Shown: piece by piece, positions 43,243 through 54,568 of the stretch | How the letters are laid out: every line of letters starts with the position of its first letter | How positions within the stretch are numbered: the stretch's first letter is position 1 | NCBI GenBank assembly: GCA_038093975.1 | Contig: JBBPTG010000082.1 | Location: 53,251 to 117,250 of the forward strand | Direction: 5' to 3' | DNA from: Chalciporus piperatus | Lineage: Eukaryota; Basidiomycota; Agaricomycetes; Boletales; Boletaceae | DNA: 64,000 bases | Notes under the pieces: model-generated | The model's database searches: none | What the model was told of the DNA's origin: nothing | What the model saw: the letters and a program-made list of their open reading frames with translations, nothing else | Position numbers and translations under genes: made by a program

Positions 43243-44345
43243 ATGTATTTCTCTTTGTTACCTCGCCATACCATTCGTGCAGCGCGTCTCGCGCATTCTA
43301 CTCGCTTCTTCTCCACGACATTGCCTGCTCGCTATGAGAATGTGCTTGTGTCCAGACCGGAGCCCGGAGTTGCTCTCATAACTCTCAACAGGCCCAAAGC
43401 TTTGAATGCACTCAACGCTGCCCATTTCAAGGATATTGCAAGTGCGTTGAAGGAGGCGGACGAGGACAGCAACATTGGTGCGATGGTGCTCACTGGGTCG
43501 GACAGAGCGTTCGCAGGTCTGTGACAACATTCCTCGTTGTTCTTCGGATCTGAATGTGTGGAACCTGCCGTATAGCTGGAGCTGATATCAAAGAGATGAA
43601 AGATAAAACATGTAATGAACGGTTCTACCAAAATTCTACACTCGTTTCCTCGTCCTCACATATGCCCCTTTTCCAGTTGCAGAAGCCTACACGTCCAACT
43701 TCCTCGCTAACTGGGAAGTCATCTCCAAACTCAACAAACCCGTCATCGCCGCAGTCAGTGGTTATGCAGTACGTCGCATCGTGCTTTAGGTTCTTTTGAT
43801 ATGGTCGTATTCTGACGATCGTAGCTTGGTGGAGGTCTGGAGTTGGCACTTCAAGCCGATATCCTCCTTGCAGCACCTTCTGCCCAACTCGGACAACCAG
43901 AGATTAATCTTGGGGTTATCCCAGGTGGTGGTGGCACCCAACGCCTCGCACGTCTGATCGGTAAATCTCGCACGATGGAAATGGTCCTCACAGGTCGTAT
44001 GATCAACGCGGATGAGGCCGAACAATGGGGACTCGTCAGCAGAGTCATACGCGAGGAAAGTGGCGTCGTTGACGCGGCAGTGAAGATGGCGATGGAAATC
44101 GCAAGCAAGGGACGTGTGTCTGTGGCTGCTGGGAAGGAGGCGGTCAACGCTGCGTTGGAGATGTCACTTGCGGAGGGTCTGAGGTTCGAACGGAGGCTGT
44201 TCCATAGTTTGTTCGCAACCAAGGATCAGAAAGAAGGTTGGTCTTCCGGTTGGGTGTCCTTCTTTGATGGTTTCTTGATGGATCTCTTCGGGCAGGTATG
44301 GCGGCGTTCGCTGAGAAGCGCAAGCCCAAGTGGACGCATTCATGA
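43243..44345 (+). CDS. ECHS1: mitochondrial enoyl-CoA hydratase (crotonase family)
   Basis: Hydrates trans-2-enoyl-CoA in fatty-acid beta-oxidation. The ATG at 43243 gives a basic, Ser/Thr-rich presequence ([20 protein letters not shown]) typical of mitochondrial import; an in-frame ATG at 43207 is less likely. Landmarks: [24 protein letters not shown] (oxyanion-hole region), [38 protein letters not shown] and [20 protein letters not shown]. Both catalytic Glu positions of the family (in GGGLELA and GQPEINLG) are present. The C-terminus reads [15 protein letters not shown] after a small final intron; stop 44343-44345. Five introns, all GT-AG by inspection. Length is normal. No peroxisomal SKL-type end, consistent with mitochondria. 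Confidence 0.92.
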
Positions 44346-44945
44346 AGGACATCAATGTATAATTCCTAAACATGCTACAAGGATCCATTTTTCATCTTGG
44401 TTAACCTCACGGATCCCCTTCACCCAGGAGGGGCCATCATGTTACGTACCTGTGAGGCCTCCGACAGCTTTAATGCACCTGGTCAACAAATAGTTGCGGG
44501 ATTATTAATACATGAGCAGACGGAATGTTAGTTAGGGCAACAGGTCAGTGCACATTAACAAAGTTTGTCTGCTGCCAATCAACCTAGAAGACTGCACGAT
44601 AACACGAGCTCTTGTGCTCGGCCCAGTGGTTCTTCTGGTGCTCGGTCCCGCACTGAGAAAGTGGTCAGTGAGGTGTTTTGCAGGGGGCGATCGCCTTACG
44701 TATACCACTGACTTGCACCTGGTTCAAAAGGTCAGTAATTCAGTGATGGTGTATGTCCACGCGAAACTCGCCTGCTGCATTGCTTGAGTTCAGGACCAGC
44801 TGAATTTTTTTGCTGACCACATCCTCTAGCACTACATTGGTATAGAGGCCTCTCCAGTTCATTTCGCAAAAGATTAAGCATCCCGGTCATCTGACTGTTT
44901 GAGATCCAACAACTTCAGTCCACGATCCTATCAAATTGTAGCCAC
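44346..44945. other. convergent intergenic interval
   Basis: 600 bp between two gene ends. Short open frames, no domain, no repeat recognised. Confidence 0.5.
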
Positions 44946-45777
44946 CTACGATGTTCCTGTCAATCCTTGGTAACAACGGTCAGCGGTCTCTTCCGCAAAT
45001 TCACCATAGCGACGTCTCCATCGATCAAGTTTTTGCATGGCTTTCTGAGAGATGTCTTCCGGAATGTTGGATTTTCCTTGTAGAGCGAGAAGAGTCGAGA
45101 AAAATTGGCACACTTTAGCAACATCTTCCGGGTCAGATGGATCGTTTTCCGCGTTGGCAATTCGGGTGGCCTGTAATACGGCCAGGTCGGAGCCTGCTGG
45201 TGTTTTTTGAAAACGAACAAAGTATGGGCTGGAAAGGGTCAGATTGCTGACCGGCAGATCGAATAAAAATTGCAGAATACTTGCAGGTGAAAGATCACAC
45301 TGATCATGACGAGCGCGTTATTGCAGGGAGTCGTGTAAGTTTTATACTTGGCAATCAAAGGAGGGAGAAATTTTGCAGAGAATTCACTGTCTCGCCAGAT
45401 TAGCATCGATCTTCAAATTCTGCCTTCTGAACGAGTAGAATCACCAGTAGAGGGCGTTCTGAGCTGTGTCAGGAAGAAACCTCTGTGCGAAGCCGAGCTG
45501 ATATGTCGGAGAAGAAACTGCTCCGTCTCTTCCAATCGCGATGTGACGATGGACTTACTTCTCGACTGAGATCTACGCCTCTAAGCTCTTCAGTTCGGGT
45601 ATCTGGATTCAAGGGATCATCCTCAACCAGTCCGAGATGTTTGGCGAGGGACTGTGCGTTGACATTCCAGGGATGTTGGACTTCGGCTTGACTTTGAGGC
45701 ATAATACGAGAACCAGAGCAGCTTGAGCCTGGTTCAACTTTAACTTCAGGTTCGTGCAAGGAGGCAGCCACGTGCAA
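44946..45777 (-). CDS. unknown protein, conserved-looking, multi-exon
   Basis: Not recognised. The last exon (44946-45228) reads YFVRFQKTPAGSDLAVLQAT, then DPSDPEDVAKVCQFFSTLLA and a helical stretch to GLTGTS and the stop at 44946-44948. It joins in phase to an upstream exon containing DSEFSAKFLPPLIAKYKTYT and ALVMISVIFHL only if the 56-nt intron 45229-45284 uses a GC donor. A 5' exon around 45500-45750 reads HPWNVNAQSLAKHLGLVEDD and RTEELRGVDLSRE. The start is uncertain; the first Met in that frame is at 45777. No signal peptide. Largely helical and soluble. Divergent from the WLM gene, 276 bp away. Confidence 0.5.
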
Positions 45778-46053
45778 ACTTGAAATGCGTCGCGTGACGT
45801 CATTAGCACAAGCATATCATAGGGCTTTTCACTTTTCTACCCAAAGCTGAGCAGTTGGCCTGCTAAGATATAGACCTAGCACTCCATCCACAGGAAATTA
45901 ATAGTCCTTAGAAGGGCATACAACTCAACTTGAAGTAGCATAATAGTAATCCATAGTGTTTACTTGCCCAGATTGGGTAATTAATAATGCGACGCGTCAC
46001 CGCTTACTAACTACTGAGTTGATCCTGATCTCTCTTGAACTTGAACCATCCGC

Positions 46054-47176
46054 ATGTCTTCAAGCAGCTCAACCAACATTTCACTGTCAGTAACATTTCG
46101 TGGCACAACACACGAGATATCGTTGCCTGGTGATGCACCGCTGACGACTCTTGAAGAGCGCCTGGAGGAACTCACCTCAGTCCCACCATCGCTTCAGAAA
46201 CTCTTGTTTAGAGGGAAGAAGGTCCAGCATGGAGACAATGTCACCTTAGCCCAAATCGGACTCAGAGACGGACTCAAGATTCAGATGCTAGGATCTACTG
46301 CTCAAGAAATAGACGCCCTCAATGTGACAGAATCGGAACACCAACGGAAGGAGAGGATTCTACGTGAACGTGCCCTCAAGCCGCAATTCAAGGTGGGTAA
46401 CTGTGACTGTCTTATGCCGACCCGGAAACGAACTCGGTAGTGTAGGTCCGCTCGACGGGTTCCTCTGATGTCGCCTCTACAACATACGTATTCCATAAGA
46501 TCGAACCCTTGAGCCATCTACCTAGCCCAGGAACGGCGATGGAGAGATTGACGAAACTGTCAAACGATCCCGCAATTCGCCTCATCATGCGGAAGCACAA
46601 GTTTTCCGTTGGCGTGTTGACGGAACTGGCCCCTCATGAACAACCACATCTGTTAGGACTCAACGTCAACGCGGGCCAAGCCATAAAGCTTCGCATACGG
46701 ACAGATGCATATGATGGCTTCAGACCGTACCTGGAAGTCCGTCGTGTGCTTTGTCACGAGCTGACACACAATGTTTGGGGTGACCACGATAATAACGTGA
46801 GCTGCCTATCGTTTCAAATCCTTTATTATATCGTGCATAAGATTGGTGGCTGATCAATACTGCCCTCCCTGCATTTGCTTAGTTCAAAGAACTCAACTCG
46901 CAGCTCAATCGAGAAGTTGCTGAGTTCGAGGCTGCTGAGAAGCATGGGACCCACTACCTGTCAGACTTGAGGGGCGCGTACGAACCATCGTCAAATGAAG
47001 AGGGCCAAGCTATGATACAAGTTCTTGGCGGAGCTGGTATACCCTTAGGCGATTTGATCGAAGATAGGCGACGTCGTGCATTAGAGGCCGCTACAGCACG
47101 CTTAAGGACGGAGGAAGAGGAATTAGAGAAGAGTTGTGGTACACTTGGACGATCAAAGGGGGCTTCAGGAAGCTGA
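46054..47176 (+). CDS. ubiquitin-like plus WLM-domain metalloprotease (Wss1-like)
   Basis: Three exons. The N-terminal ubiquitin-like domain spans about residues 8-80 (SLSVTFRGTTHEISLPGDAP, LQKLLFRGKKVQHGDN). The WLM domain follows with GVLTELAPHEQPHLLGLNVN, ..I.LR.RTD...FRPY and the zinc site HELTHNVWGDHDNNF, which has the HExxH core plus the third His of the WLM class. Downstream: FKELNSQLNREVAEFE and a basic/acidic coiled tail (DRRRRALEAATARLRTEEEE). Related proteins cleave SUMO- or ubiquitin-linked DNA-protein crosslinks or act with Cdc48; the UBL-WLM order matches the fission-yeast type rather than budding-yeast Wss1. First intron 46393-46445, second near 46798-46882. Stop 47174-47176. 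Intact. Confidence 0.85.
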
Positions 47177-47414
47177 CAATTACTAGGATTCTTCCTGATG
47201 CCCGTTTTGTGGTGATTCAACTTGAGTCGTCAGTCTATTTATGTAACAGCTAAGGGACTGTAGAAGGAGGCGCGTTTTATTCACACACAGCCACAATTCT
47301 CCCCCCCAGTGACCTTGTAAAGGTAATATTGGATGATCGATTGACGCTCGCAACTTGAACCCGAACGCATGAACAATAACTCACCTCGCGTTAAATCAGA
47401 GCGTCCTCCTGCTG

Positions 47415-49155
47415 ATGTCCTTCCAGCGTGATGTGTCCTCCCAGTCAATACCACAAAGTGTTCTCAGACACCTATTCGTTGGAAGGTGAGTGGAGTTAGT
47501 TTGAGAGTATCCTGCATTTTCTCAGTGATCTTAGGGTCCTCACGACAGCAGGCTGCTCCATACTTTTTTATGACTATCTTTTAACATTCTCTCGCGAAGT
47601 TCGTGACTTTCTTCATTCGTCTGTTAACTTTAGTCTTTCCAACACTATTCACTGAAGGTAGAGTTCATATGGAGAGCGAAATGGTCCAGCGTCAAGGCAC
47701 TATTTTTACTCAATCGGTACGGAAACTTGATAGGACAAACAATCATTTCAATCGAGGTGGCTGGACTACTTCAAAGTTCAACATCGAGAGCGGTACGGGA
47801 CCACACCCATCTTCTCTCCGGAGTCCCCCGAACTCACCCGTACCCAGTTTTGTGACAAAGTCCAATTGTTTGGCGCATGCTTCCTAATAATATCAGTGGA
47901 ATCGATTCGTAGTGGGTGCGACTGCCGCAGCGTATGGTGTATCTTCTAACGTTTGAATAGTTCTGGTGTTAAAGCGCGCTTGGACAATCTGGGGTTACAG
48001 CCGTCTCATAATGTGGTTTACCGCTTTATACGTATGTTATGGCGCGGCTATAATCGCCGTGGCAGTGTACGCGCAAGCCTGTGCGTAAGAAGCTCGGCAT
48101 TTTGACAGACTTAGACGGTTGATGACTTCCCCAGCCGTGCGATTCCAGTTCTTAGGTGCTCTGCCCGTTTGCTTTGGGGCTGAAGCTCGTATGTCCCGAT
48201 GTTGTCACACGACATACGATTCTGACGTCCACATTACCATGGATTGCAGCATTCCTTGTGAGTTTGTATCGCCCGGAATGTCCATCAAAGTACCTGAACG
48301 AGCTCCGATCATCTAGTGGTTGATTTGGTTTGGACCGTGAGTGAGCTCCTGGATACGAAATGAACTTGGTCTGAAGCAGTCGCTCGTCAGATTGCTTTTT
48401 GATAGCATTGCCTTCGTGATGGCGTGGTACAGTTTCCACAAGCTTTCGAGGGACTGTATGCGTTGCTCTCCGCTCCTATGCCTTCTTGTGCGAGATGGTG
48501 AGATAATTTTTTTGTCCTGTCCTGACACAAACCTGACCAAGTCGTTGTCAGCTACCATGTTTTACATTGTATGTTGCTCCGTAATTTTGCCGGCCATGGC
48601 TCACTGGCTTATAGGGAAGCATGTTCAACAACATACTCTCCATAATATGCTGGTAAGTCAGTTATCGTTGTTCCTTCCCTTCGCTGACCTTATCCGGGGG
48701 ACCTCAAGGACCGTATACATCAATGCAAGTGGCCCCATTCGCAAGTTTGAACAGATATTCATTTCTTTGTTGAACAGGATCCAAGATCCCTCATAGAGCT
48801 AACGTGAGCAAGCACGACCATCTTTATCCGATCCCCTTAGTCTGACGCGCGTTTGCTCAGATTTTCTCTTCCTTTGAACTCGATCATCGGGCAACGTCTC
48901 GTACTCAACCTTCGAGGACTCAAAACTCAACAAATGTCAACACGAGAGCTAAGTCGTGAGGTCGACAGACAAGTGGCAGCGATGGCCCACATGCTCCTGT
49001 CGGACGCCGAGCTAGATGAGTCAAGGTTGCCCGAGAATGAGGACACGCCAAACCTGGAAGTGGAACTGCAGGAGATCCAGTGGAGTCGGAGTGAATCTGG
49101 TGCCAGGGAGGGCCCGTCCGTTCCTGAGGGGACTTCGCGGAAATCGACTGTCTGA
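47415..49155 (+). CDS. multi-pass membrane protein of the DUF6533 type
   Basis: Receptor-like seven-helix protein family very common in Agaricomycetes; function unknown. ATG at 47415: MSFQRDVSSQSIPQS, intron at 47486-47531, then VLTTAGCSILFYDYLLTFSR and, after another intron ending at 47658, VEFIWRAKWSSVKALFLLNR, the signature of this family (a D-Y helix followed by E-x-I-W-x-x-x-W). Further helices: RAWTIWGYSRLIMWFTALYV with CYGAAIIAVAVYAQAC (about 47975-48080), LLFDSIAFVMAWYSFHKLS (about 48390), MFYIVCCSVILPAMAHWLIG (about 48560), and the end FSLPLNSIIGQRLVLNLRGL. A soluble acidic tail follows to the stop at 49153-49155. Not every exon boundary was resolved between 47780 and 48390. Confidence 0.65.
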
Positions 49156-50315
49156 ACGAAGTGTGCGTCGGTTTCGTTTTCGATGATTGTGATTGAATTG
49201 TTGATGGAGATTTCAACTTAGTGGGTGTTCCAGTATAACGAATATAATATTGTATCATAGCTTTTGTAAGGTATCCGTGTCTATTCTCTCGCAGCATAGA
49301 GCAGGGACTTGGCTTATTGCTGCTCGCCTGCACGCTAACATCTACAAACCTGGCCAAGAACAACAAGTCCCTGATCCAGGCCCGCTAATCCAATGTTTGA
49401 TATCGAGTGCTCTCAAACACCAGCAAGTCTGCATTGAAACCCGCTCTTAATGCTGAAGACGCCAAGGAAACATAGGATGATTGCGTTTACACTTGTCTTG
49501 TTGTCGTTATCACCCCACGTATGTGTTGCTGTCGTTGTCCTCATCCTCGTGCATGGTGGCCTCTTAAACACCCCAGTCAACTAATGGCGTCGGTCGCGGA
49601 ATGCGACGAGAAGGCAAAGGATGTTCTAGAATCGACAGTTGGCGCTGCTCATTTCGTTCGCAATGTGATCACCATGTAGACGTGAGTGCACTCCACACAA
49701 CCTTCAATTTTATACATTCGGAATGAACTGAACTTCTGCCGGGACGTTCGTGGCGATTTGACGTTATTCGGATCGCGCTGACGTCGTACTAGGTCTTAGT
49801 ACATTCATATCAAACATATCGACTGTCATACGGCATGTAACGTTATATTGCTTGAAGACTCCTCTGCGAGCTCTGATTGGTTGGTGCGTAGCAAAAAAAG
49901 GAAAAGTGAGGTGAGGCAGGGCCGCCTTTGATGCCTGAGTGATGATGTTCAAGAAACGAAACCCATCGCAACAAGGGAAAATGTCAGTGCGCCCATACGG
50001 ACCCACACCCCCAGGCACAGCTATTTTAAATTTTATACAGTCAGTTGCCACTTGCCAGTCTCCGAAATTACGCCACCAATTTCTTTGGCAGGATCATGAT
50101 GGATACTCAAGTACTTATGTTCTAGCAGTAGTGTGGATCGTGTTCACGGAAGGAGCGACCGTTCGTTGTAGAGTTGTGTTGTTTGTTCCCCCCTGCATGC
50201 ACAGTCCACTGAACATCACAGGTTTCAGCTTGAAAATCGGGAGCATTCTATTTATCAATTCCCGCAGGTCTTCAAAACCGGGATTTATAGTCAGTATCGC
50301 TGGATTAGTCTCTCT
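49156..50315. other. intergenic, no gene seen
   Basis: About 1.1 kb after the membrane protein gene. Open frames on both strands lack domains; the longest on the plus strand (49939-50475) lies antisense to the F-box-like remnant. Confidence 0.45.
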
Positions 50316-50624
50316 CTACTTGTCAGGCAAAGCCTCAAGAACAGTCAGGCTGTCGAGAACTGGAGTGACTCTTGTGCCTAATCGACTCAATGTATTCGCT
50401 TCGTCATGGATTCGTGAGAATACGATCAGTGAGAAAATGTCTGAAGGGAGTCGAGAAATGGGCGAGAGCACATAATCACTTTCTTGCTGGCGCAGGGTAT
50501 GTGATTGAGCCTCTGATGCAACTCTGCGAGCTGATGCGGAGTCGATGCGTGCCTGTGCCTCCAATGCACCAGGACTGCCGGGTAATATGATCGCCCCTGC
50601 CAACACCACTGGAGGCTTCACCAT
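50316..50624 (-). pseudogene. F-box-like protein remnant
   Basis: Minus-strand fragment with the start of a fungal F-box: SPISRLPSDIFSLIVF (about 50470-50425) preceded by a short helical stretch. Agaric F-box proteins usually continue with several hundred residues of leucine-rich sequence; here the frame stops at 50316 and nothing similar continues. Probably a degraded copy of a large family. An alternative is that introns were missed. Confidence 0.35.
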
Positions 50625-50957
50625 TTCAGCCTGGGGTGCTCAGGACGCTCATGTGGTCGGAGCTGCGGAACTGCACCGTAAGTGCAGGGTTCCATATCCT
50701 CCAAGACGATCAAACTTACCGTTTACAAGTTCAGACAGAGTAGACGAAGTGAATGGGACTCTTCAGGGCTAGCTCGGAGTATACGGCTGCCAGTGAGGAA
50801 TAGTATGATCGACGATCGTCACGGTGGCAGCACTGATAAAGCTGCTAACCCCGCATGCACCCTGCAGCCTCTTCATCCTACTTAACGCAGGGCCCCGCAC
50901 CCATACCATACAAGACATAGACGCGCCTCAAGCATCACTACGCAGGTCGACAAAAAA

Positions 50958-51831
50958 ATGGTACCCCTCCTTTCTGAGTCAAGCGGCACCTCAGATCCTC
51001 CAACGCTTTTTCAATCATCGTTAATTCTACTTCTTCTGCTCAGGCGAATCGATTCGCCGACGGAAGAGGAAGAAGCCCACGTCGAGCACGTATTCACGCT
51101 TCTTCGGCGTATGGCCAGGAAGGAGCGGCCTCTATACGATTCCATATTGATCGCGTCTAGGCGCACAGCACTAACCGAACGCGTTGACTCCGATCCGCCG
51201 ATGATAATCGTTGGCGGCGTGCACGGGAAATGGAAACGTTGTCTCGAGAAGGTATCGGACTGTTAGAATCCCGTTATCTGTTACGTCTTTCCGCCCCGGT
51301 TTCGAGTCAGTGGAGGACAAGGGGAAACGGACAGGTGTATTGTGTCCCAGATCCAACAGTCCGATATACCTTTCGTCCGCGGTGATTCATCTATCCCGCG
51401 CTCAGAAGAGTATATGTCCCGAGCTCCTTATTCGGTTTGCCTTCGGTCTCAGATGGAAGCCGGTGACGGTGTAGGGAGGCCTGTCACATGTTCCATCCAT
51501 ACACTCAGATGGGAGCATTGGACCATTGTATGTGGATCTGGAGCACCAGAGGAAGGGTCTAGGGAAGTTGGTGATCGGGGCAGAAACGACCCCTTCTGCC
51601 CACGATGATGATGGAGGAGGTGCATTCGGATGGAATTGGATAGATACTCTTGAGATACTCTGGAAAAGAACGGGGTGGAACAGCGCTTCTTCACCTCTGT
51701 CTGGAGAGGGGAGCCAGTGGATGTGTCATTGGAGGTATATTGATGACGCTGAGAGAATTAACGATGATACAAACCTCAACAACCTTTCTTCCTCTATCCA
51801 ATCGTCTGTCCGAAACGAAGAACCAAGGTAA
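50958..51831 (+). CDS. GNAT-family acetyltransferase-like gene, model incomplete
   Basis: The 3' exon (about 51490-51831) is GNAT-like: SIHSDGSIGPLYVDLEHQRK then GLGKLVIGAE gives the strand, the R/Q-x-x-G-L/G acetyl-CoA loop and following helix; FGWNWIDTLE and KRTGWN fit the C-terminal motif. Upstream coding is unclear: an open frame at 50958-51266 and another at 51211-51474 cannot be joined convincingly, so the start given is only the first plausible Met. Members act on unknown small molecules or proteins. It may be decaying, like the F-box remnant beside it. Confidence 0.4.
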
Positions 51832-51912
51832 GACTACATATACATGGTGCAATGCAAAATGGAATGAAATCTTTGGGCTCGCGCCGACCAAGAAAGTGTG
51901 AAGTACGACCAA

Positions 51913-54002
51913 TTATAAAGATGTCATTGTCAATAAAGACGAGTATGACTGTGCATTTGTTGCGACATCCGTGTAGGGCATTGTGCACGTTCCATTGCCA
52001 TGGATGCAATCTGCTAACACAGAGCCTACTCGCGCGCCTTGATCGTATGAAGCCTGCATGAACCCTAGAATCCCGAGAATTTTCAGATCGAGTGTACGCT
52101 TGCCACAAAATTTGCGAGGAAACCCTACCGTACGCAGTAATGCTAGTAGCATCGCCAGCAAACCACACACGGTCGTCCACATTGGCCCTCAGGTTGTCCG
52201 AGTGAGCCTGGACAAAGGCCGGTCCCCATGTTGCAAAAGCACCACGGTAGAGCGGGTTCGTGCCCCATCGGTGCATGTGGAAGGCAATCGGATCTGGGAC
52301 TGTGATGTTGGGGTACATAGCGCGAAGAACTTCCATAACCTCAGACTGAATTTCGTCGTCGGTAAGTCGCTCGACATAACCTGACCAATCGCCCTGTGAG
52401 GGAACGTAGCATGAGAGCAAGAAACTTGGTGATGGAAATATCTCCCTTACGGTAACTGTGGCGAGGACGATGCCAGAGCCGGGGAAGAAACCAACGTGAT
52501 CCAGACTCTGCCATAGTGGGTATCTGCCTCTCTGCCTGTCCGCGTATAGACCCATCTTCACGCATCCGATCAGACGTTGGATCATGCGAAGTGCAGATAC
52601 TCACCTCTGTAGGGAACCAGAAGGTCTCGTTGAACTGTAGGTAGATCTTGTTGTATCCGGTCTGTCCGAAACGTGAGTGTTTGAAACCACTCGATGATCT
52701 TTGACTGACCATCATAATGCTCTTGATGGCTTCAATTTTCCAATCAGGCAAGGCAGGTTGGAAAACGACGTCCGTGTTTTGCAGAACACCGACGCTAAAC
52801 GTGCACAAAACATGGTCAGCAGTGAACGTTGTACCACCAGACGTCTTCACAGTGACGCCATTGTCACTGTATTCAATAAGATTGACAGTCTGGTTATAGA
52901 CCACCTGTTGAGGTTGTAAAAACTCGGCTGCCTCCGCCTCGATGATATAAACGAATCCCCGCTGGTCAATGGACACGTAGTTATCTGGGGAATATCCGCC
53001 AGCTCCCGCAACATATGAGAAATTATAATTCTGCAGAAGATGAGGAGAAACTCTAACCCCTTGCAATGTCACTTACCCATCCCGTGGCGAGCCATGAGGT
53101 CTGCGCGGGTGTCTGAACATTGATGAGCTCCGTGGCATTGAAGAAAAAAGATATCCCTTACCTGGGCATCTGGGTTCGAGTGCCAAAACGGTCAGCATGC
53201 CGCGACACACTCTGAGAAAAAGATAAACTTGCATTCCTGACAGGAGAGTCAATCAAGCCTCGAGAAAACAAATACGACTGCTTACGAAGTCAACTTGGTA
53301 ATAGTCACAGGCTTCTTCTTGTGGCGTTTTGGGGGTCAACCCCATAATAGCATACCCAGAAGCAAGACTCATATCGACTTCGTTGTCGCGCAGTCGCTGC
53401 CCTGGCCAGATGGTTAAATTGTGATATCACGCGCCTAACGTCACATAACAAACCTGCCAGAATAGTAGTTTCAACGAAGTTTTCACCACGCGTCATGAGC
53501 GTATCGGTGTAATTATTGTACCCATTGTAGTCGTAGGTAGCTTTGTGTTTGTGAGTATCCAATCGAGCCTTCGAAAGATTCCGCATAGGGACGCACTGAT
53601 ACTTGTCCATATATCATTGTATGCGACCGACAGATTGTGCTTGAGCGCTAGCTGCCAGATAGGGTTGATAGGACCGTCGCCTTGCTGAGTTCCCTGTATC
53701 CAGGTCGTCCCCATCTCTACAACTTTTTGTCTCCCAGGAACCCCGAATGGCATGGCCTTGAACCGACCTCCCAGCCCAGGTTCGGCTTCGATGATGATGA
53801 AGTCGTCGATACCTTGTTCATGGAGCGTTCGAGCAGCTATAACCCCGGCCAATCCTCCACCAAGAATGAGTACTGTTGCATGATTTGATGCCGCCTCCCC
53901 AGTGGAAGTCCCGCTACTAGTATTGGCAAAAGCCCCCCAGAGTGACGAAGAGAGTGTTAGTCCAAGCAAGGGGAAAGAGCGCAAAGTGCTGGAAAGACGC
54001 AT
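51913..54002 (-). CDS. secreted flavin amine oxidase (polyamine oxidase-like)
   Basis: FAD-dependent oxidation of polyamines or related amines, releasing hydrogen peroxide. ATG at 54002 begins a signal peptide (STLRSFPLLGLTLSSSLWGA). The Rossmann start is ATVLILGGGLAGVIAARTLH followed by IIIEAEPGLGGRF; then GTTWIQGTQQGDGPINPIW. Middle: VSIDQRGFVYIIEAEAAEFL, HVLCTFSVGVLQNTDVVFQP, YNKIYLQFNETFWFPTE. C-terminus: HRWGTNPLYRGAFATWGP and VWFAGDATSI, then FLHASYDQGARVGSVLADCI, the FAD-binding end of the family. Stop at 51913-51915. About eight introns. The signal peptide and several N-glycosylation sites suggest an extracellular or vacuolar enzyme. An upstream in-frame Met at 54200 adds a region without homology and was not chosen. 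Divergent from the desaturase gene. Confidence 0.85.
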
Positions 54003-54568
54003 GGCAGGATGGATTCTCGGCCCAAGATCAGTGGAACCAATGTTTAAATAAGAGGACCGAGCTCGATTTGGGCCAGACGCATCTGCAAAGCAGTCCGATT
54101 GTGACATACATTGGAAGGTGTCTTTCGGATTCTTTCCGGCCATTTTGCGAGCTCTGATTGCCTTGTAGCCCGTAATGAAGTTCGGGTTGAGATCGCGCAA
54201 TCGAGATAACGACCCCTCCGCTCGCCAACTAAATCCTTCCGATACGTTTTAGGTAGTAAACCACTCTGTGAGTTTCATACGGGGAAGAGTCATTCAAGTT
54301 TGCCGTAAAGGATGATCGATGATCTCCGATCTAGATCCGACTGCATTTGGCAATTCGCTGGCGAAGCTTCAAGCATCCAATTACACACAGGGCCGATCTT
54401 TCTCCGGTGAGGTAAGTATCCAGGAGGGGAGGTCCAGGAGGCATGCTATGTACTCGGGTCCAAGATAGCCGAATCGACTCGGACGAAGCAGACGAGTTCG
54501 CGATCTCCTCTCGTTATTGCATAAATCCCGTCGTTGGTGCTTTGCCCACTCAGACACCAACACTCATC
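54003..54568. promoter_or_regulatory. divergent promoter region, amine oxidase / desaturase
   Basis: 566 bp. An open frame entering the desaturase from 54443 is possible but lacks family similarity, so the region is taken as promoter and leader. No clear box. Confidence 0.4.

Noticed and set aside
49939..50475. Plus-strand open frame of 178 codons
   Set aside because: It lies opposite the F-box-like remnant, has no domain, and its composition looks like antisense of coding DNA.
54443..54568. Longer N-terminus for the desaturase from an upstream Met
   Set aside because: The added residues show no family similarity and the family begins near the KDSPEYEARK segment just after 54569.
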